A DNA stretch of 26,611 nt from SZUA-35 sp037969565 (GTDB taxonomy: Bacteria; Actinomycetota; Acidimicrobiia; Acidimicrobiales; SZUA-35): NCBI GenBank assembly GCA_037969565.1, contig JBBKXQ010000117.1, positions 1 through 26,611 of the forward strand. The letters run 5' to 3'. A model generated the notes under the pieces. The model was given only the letters and a program-made list of their open reading frames with translations, was not told the DNA's origin and did no database searches. Both the position numbers and the translations under genes were made by a program. The first letter of the stretch is position 1. Every line of letters begins with the position of its first letter. Positions 23,473 through 26,611 of the stretch are shown here, piece after piece.

Positions 23473-25785
23473 ATGACCGTCACTGAATCACCACGTTTCG
23501 TTCGCGCCGACGGACCGGACAAGGTCACCGGCAGCGGTCGGTACGTCGCCGACCTTTCACTCACGGGAATGCTGGCGGCCAAGTTTCGATACGCCGGTGT
23601 GGCCCACGCCCGGATCACGAAGATCGACACTGCCGCCGCCAAAGCGATACCTGGCGTTTTCGCGGTGCTCACCGCCGACGATGTCCCGGACGTGCGTTAC
23701 TCCCCCGTCGTCCCCGACCGCACACTCTTCGCCCGGGATGTCGTTCGCTTCGAAGGTGAGATCCTGGCCGCTGTCGCCGCAATCACTCCCGAGATCGCAC
23801 AGCAGGCAGCCGACGCCATCGTCTTCGAATACGACGAACTGCCGATCGTTGCCGACCTCGAAGCGGCACTCACCGCGGACTCGCCGCTGGTCCACGAAGA
23901 GTGGGAGAGCTATGACGTCACCGGCGACACGCCACGATGTGGCAATGTCGCCACCTTCTCCTCGATCGCGAAGGGCGACATCGACGCCGGAATGGCCTCC
24001 GCCGACATCGTCGTGAAGGGTCGCTATGTAGCCGACGGTTGTCACGCCGCCCCGATCGAACCACGGGGCGTCCTGGCCCAATGGGAAGGTGAGAAGGTCA
24101 CGATCTGGACCTCCTCGCAGGTTCCCTTCGATGCTCGCAACGGTGTTTGCCAAACACTGCAGATGCCCAGCAATCGAGTGCGCATCATCGTTCCCCACCT
24201 CGGTGGCGGATTCGGCGGCAAGTGCGGCTTTCACTTCGAGGCCCACATCGCTGCGCTCGCCAAGGCGACTCGCCGCCCGGTCAAACTCGTGTTCAGTCGA
24301 GAGGAAGAGTTCCTCGTTCCCGACCGTCGGCGAGAAGCAATGATCATCGACATCGAAACCGGCCTGCGGACCGATGGCACGATCGTGGCCAGACGGGGCG
24401 CCGTGCTGGTCGAGAACGGCGCCTACACCGCCGACAGCGCCTTTTTCGCCCAACTGGCGGCGATGCACGTTGCCGGCCCCTACAAGATTCCCAACGTCTA
24501 CGTCGGTTCGAATCTCGTCTACACCAACCATCAGCCGTCGGGCTCGGTTCGAGCACCCACGGCACCCCAAGCCTGCTGGGCCTGCGAGAGCCACACCGAC
24601 GAATTGGCGGTCGCGGTGGGCATGGATCCTGTCGCCTTCCGCAAGTTGAACGCCATCGACACGGGCGCCACCGGTGTGGTCGGCCAGGTGTACGACGAGA
24701 TCGGCCTCCAAGAGTGCATCGAGGCCGCCACCACCGCAATCGGTTACGGCAAGGAGCTGCCCGAAAACGAGTCGATCGGTGTCGCCATTGGTTGGTGGCC
24801 GAGCTTTCCCGGCCCATCGGGCGCCTACGTCAAACTCCACGCCGATGGTTTCGGCCAGATCGTCACCGGCGCCCAGGAGTGCGGCACCGGGGCCGTGATG
24901 ACCCTTCGGCAACTTGCCGCCGACGAGCTCGGGATGCGAGCCGAAGACTTCGAGATCATCTATCAAGACACCGGCGTCGCCCCCTACGACACAGGCGCAA
25001 CCGGCTCCCAGACCCTGCTCAACAACGGGCGAGCGGTTGTCGAAGCGGCACAACAGATCGCCGAACAATTGCGGGAGCATGCGGCCCGGTCGCTCGAGGC
25101 CGACCCGGGCGACATCGTGCTCTCCGGCGGACACGCCCATGTCGCCGGCTCCCCCGACAAGTCGATCTCGATTCCCGAGCTGGCCGACATCGCCTCGGCC
25201 GGCGAGTTGCTCCTGGGCAAGGGCTCGGGGATGCCACCGGACTATCCCGAGATCCCTGGGCTGAATTGCGTCGGCGATCAGGGAGTGGCGGCATGGGCGG
25301 CCCCCCAGTTCTCCTGCCATGCCGTTCACATCCGTCTCGACCGGGACAGCGGGGTCACCCGGGTGCTCGAAGTGTCCTGTGCCCACGATTCGGGCACGAT
25401 CATCAATCCCATTGCGGCCGTCGGCCAAGTGCAGGGTGGAGTGCTGATGGGAATCGGGCAGGCGCTCACCGAGGGCACCGTGTACGGCGAAGATGGCAGG
25501 CAGAAGAACGGGGCGCTACTCGAGTACAAGCTGCAGACGTTTGCCGATGCGCCCGAAATCACCACGACGTTCGTGCAGACTCCCACCACCGATGCCGGAC
25601 CTCGTGGCGCCAAGGGTCTGGCCGAAGCGCCGAATGTGCCGACGGCGGCCGCCATCTCCAATGCGTTGGCCAAGCTCATCGGTCGACACGTGAAGCAACT
25701 GCCCATGACGGCCGAGCGGGTCTGGGAGACGAGCACCGGGCTGATCGACAGCTCCGACGATGGGATCGGAGGATCAGTCCAATGA
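23473..25785 (+). CDS. Xanthine dehydrogenase/aldehyde oxidase-family molybdopterin-binding (large) subunit
   Basis: A 770-residue molybdenum hydroxylase large subunit. The N-terminal DGPDKVTGSGRYVADL and the a/b-hammerhead region are followed by the Moco segment LGGGFGGKCGFHFE (from residue 243), SGSVRAPTAPQACWACE, the AQECGTGAVMTLRQLA loop (counterpart of GQG..T), and GSQTLLNNGRAVVEAA. The catalytic Glu718 is in GAKGLAEAPNVPTAAAI, where most relatives read KG.GE. These loops vary enough that the substrate (purine, aldehyde or N-heterocycle) cannot be read off. A separate FAD subunit overlaps its stop (ATGA at 25782), and a [2Fe-2S] subunit should follow outside the window. GGAAG lies about ten bases before the ATG. 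The enzyme is expected to be cytoplasmic. Confidence 0.93.
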   Translation: MTVTESPRFVRADGPDKVTGSGRYVADLSLTGMLAAKFRYAGVAHARITKIDTAAAKAIPGVFAVLTADDVPDVRYSPVVPDRTLFARDVVRFEGEILAAVAAITPEIAQQAADAIVFEYDELPIVADLEAALTADSPLVHEEWESYDVTGDTPRCGNVATFSSIAKGDIDAGMASADIVVKGRYVADGCHAAPIEPRGVLAQWEGEKVTIWTSSQVPFDARNGVCQTLQMPSNRVRIIVPHLGGGFGGKCGFHFEAHIAALAKATRRPVKLVFSREEEFLVPDRRREAMIIDIETGLRTDGTIVARRGAVLVENGAYTADSAFFAQLAAMHVAGPYKIPNVYVGSNLVYTNHQPSGSVRAPTAPQACWACESHTDELAVAVGMDPVAFRKLNAIDTGATGVVGQVYDEIGLQECIEAATTAIGYGKELPENESIGVAIGWWPSFPGPSGAYVKLHADGFGQIVTGAQECGTGAVMTLRQLAADELGMRAEDFEIIYQDTGVAPYDTGATGSQTLLNNGRAVVEAAQQIAEQLREHAARSLEADPGDIVLSGGHAHVAGSPDKSISIPELADIASAGELLLGKGSGMPPDYPEIPGLNCVGDQGVAAWAAPQFSCHAVHIRLDRDSGVTRVLEVSCAHDSGTIINPIAAVGQVQGGVLMGIGQALTEGTVYGEDGRQKNGALLEYKLQTFADAPEITTTFVQTPTTDAGPRGAKGLAEAPNVPTAAAISNALAKLIGRHVKQLPMTAERVWETSTGLIDSSDDGIGGSVQ

Positions 25786-26611
25786 CGAGCTTCACCACGG
25801 CATCGACGATCGATGATGCGCTCGCCGCGCTCGCATCGGGTTCCCGACCGATCGCCGGCGGCACCGACCTCGTCGTCGGAGCCCGACAAGGAAAGGCACC
25901 ACTGCCCGATTCGCTGATCGCGATCGACCGGATCGCCGAACTCGCCGAGATCGGCACTGGGCCCGACGGGTCGCTTCGGATCGGATCATCGGTCACCCAC
26001 GCAACCCTGATGATCCATCCCACGATCGCCACCCGATACAGCGCCCTCGCCGACGCCTCCGCATTGGTCGGATCGCCCGCCACCCGCAACGTCGGCACTC
26101 TGGGCGGCAATGTCAAGAACGGCTCTCCCGCCATGGACACCGGCGCACCTCTGTTGGTGCTCGGAGCGATGGCAATATTACGAAACACCGCCCGAACCCG
26201 TGAGCTATCGATGACCGACCTGTGGCTGAGCCCTGGCCGCACCAGCGCCGAGGTCGACGAATTGTGCGTCGCCCTCCAGCTACCGGCCCGGGCCCAGCGC
26301 TCGGGTTCGGCCTACGTTCGTCTCGAATATCGACGCGCCATGGAGATCGCAATCGTCGGGGCCGCAGCCAGCGTCGAACTCAACGAGGATCACACGATTG
26401 CCGCAATCCACGTGGCCCTCACCGCAGTCGCTCCCACGATCATCTCGCTGACCGACCTCGACCAGGTTGTCGGCAAGCCCGTTGCCGACGGCACGGCCAA
26501 GGTTGCCGCGCTTGCTTCCGAACAAGCCGTGCCGATCAGCGATCTTCGGGCAAGTGATCGTTATCGCCGACACACCATCGGCCTGATGGCCCGCCGAGCA
26601 GTCGAGGCTGC
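25782..26611 (+). CDS. Molybdenum hydroxylase FAD-binding (medium) subunit, 3' end outside window
   Basis: The frame opens at ATG 25782, overlapping the stop of the large subunit by four bases, and runs 276 codons without a stop to the window edge. It carries both FAD-binding motifs of the CoxM/XdhB family: PIAGGTDLVVGARQG (from residue 23) and GTLGGNVKNGSPAMDTGAP (near residue 106), followed by YVRLEYRRAMEIAIVGAAA, corresponding to the conserved R...D.A.V.AA region. It passes electrons from the molybdenum/iron-sulfur subunits to NAD+ or another acceptor. Family length suggests only a few residues are missing. Confidence 0.92.
   Translation, partial: MTSFTTASTIDDALAALASGSRPIAGGTDLVVGARQGKAPLPDSLIAIDRIAELAEIGTGPDGSLRIGSSVTHATLMIHPTIATRYSALADASALVGSPATRNVGTLGGNVKNGSPAMDTGAPLLVLGAMAILRNTARTRELSMTDLWLSPGRTSAEVDELCVALQLPARAQRSGSAYVRLEYRRAMEIAIVGAAASVELNEDHTIAAIHVALTAVAPTIISLTDLDQVVGKPVADGTAKVAALASEQAVPISDLRASDRYRRHTIGLMARRAVEA

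Noticed and set aside
23557..25428. 623-codon open frame on the - strand opposite the molybdenum hydroxylase gene
   Set aside because: The + strand encodes a complete molybdopterin-binding subunit with its motifs; the antisense frame shows none and is a GC-driven shadow.

Overview
The window reads as chromosomal DNA of a high-GC Gram-positive organism. The strong G/C bias at third codon positions, frequent GTG starts, an MPT53-like redoxin and the overall gene mix suggest an actinobacterium, plausibly an environmental Acidimicrobiia-type lineage. That placement is inference; no rRNA or marker gene is present. Genes are densely packed, no gene-free stretch exceeds 300 bases, and there is no tRNA, rRNA, CRISPR array or recognisable insertion sequence.

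Layout. 1-2308 (+): the end of a 2-oxoacid dehydrogenase operon (E2 acyltransferase, cut by the window edge, then E3 lipoamide dehydrogenase). 2315-3356: a small membrane protein (-) and a helix-turn-helix/coiled-coil protein (+). 3363-3494: a duplicated hairpin repeat. 3501-5764 (-): SDR dehydrogenase then GlcD-type FAD oxidase, divergent from a metallo-beta-lactamase-fold hydrolase (5814-6680, +). 6702-9936: SRPBCC protein (-), class V aminotransferase (+), alpha/beta hydrolase (-), lumazine synthase (+). 9974-13009 (-): a tight three-gene run, YeiH-type membrane protein, MFS transporter and a stand-alone GyrB/ParE-type Toprim domain, divergent from a LysR regulator (13108-14013, +) across a promoter region with two inverted repeats. 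14035-19666 (-): kynureninase, tryptophan 2,3-dioxygenase, DauA-like amino-acid oxidase, luciferase-like flavin monooxygenase and aldo/keto reductase. 19765-20316 (-): a secreted thioredoxin-fold protein. 20444-21577 (+): a KAS III-like enzyme. 21774-26611 (+): GMC/choline-dehydrogenase-like oxidoreductase, molybdenum hydroxylase large subunit and the start of its FAD subunit, running off the edge.

The main discovery candidate is the redoxin at 19765-20316. Its reading frame is interrupted by a single in-frame TGA exactly where the first cysteine of the thioredoxin CxxC motif should be (W-A-P-W-[TGA]-P-T-C). The frame then continues intact for 100 codons with clear redoxin features, and the RNA just after the TGA can fold into a bacterial SECIS-like stem-loop. 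The best reading is a selenocysteine-containing (UxxC) homologue of the actinobacterial DsbE/MPT53 family, which a standard gene caller would split or truncate. A perfect 20-bp inverted repeat lies just downstream of it, before kynureninase.

Working together: KynU and tryptophan dioxygenase form a tryptophan-to-anthranilate/alanine route lacking a visible formamidase. The GMC enzyme and the molybdenum hydroxylase could carry out successive alcohol and aldehyde/heterocycle oxidations. YeiH and LysR form the widespread divergent regulator-transporter pair.
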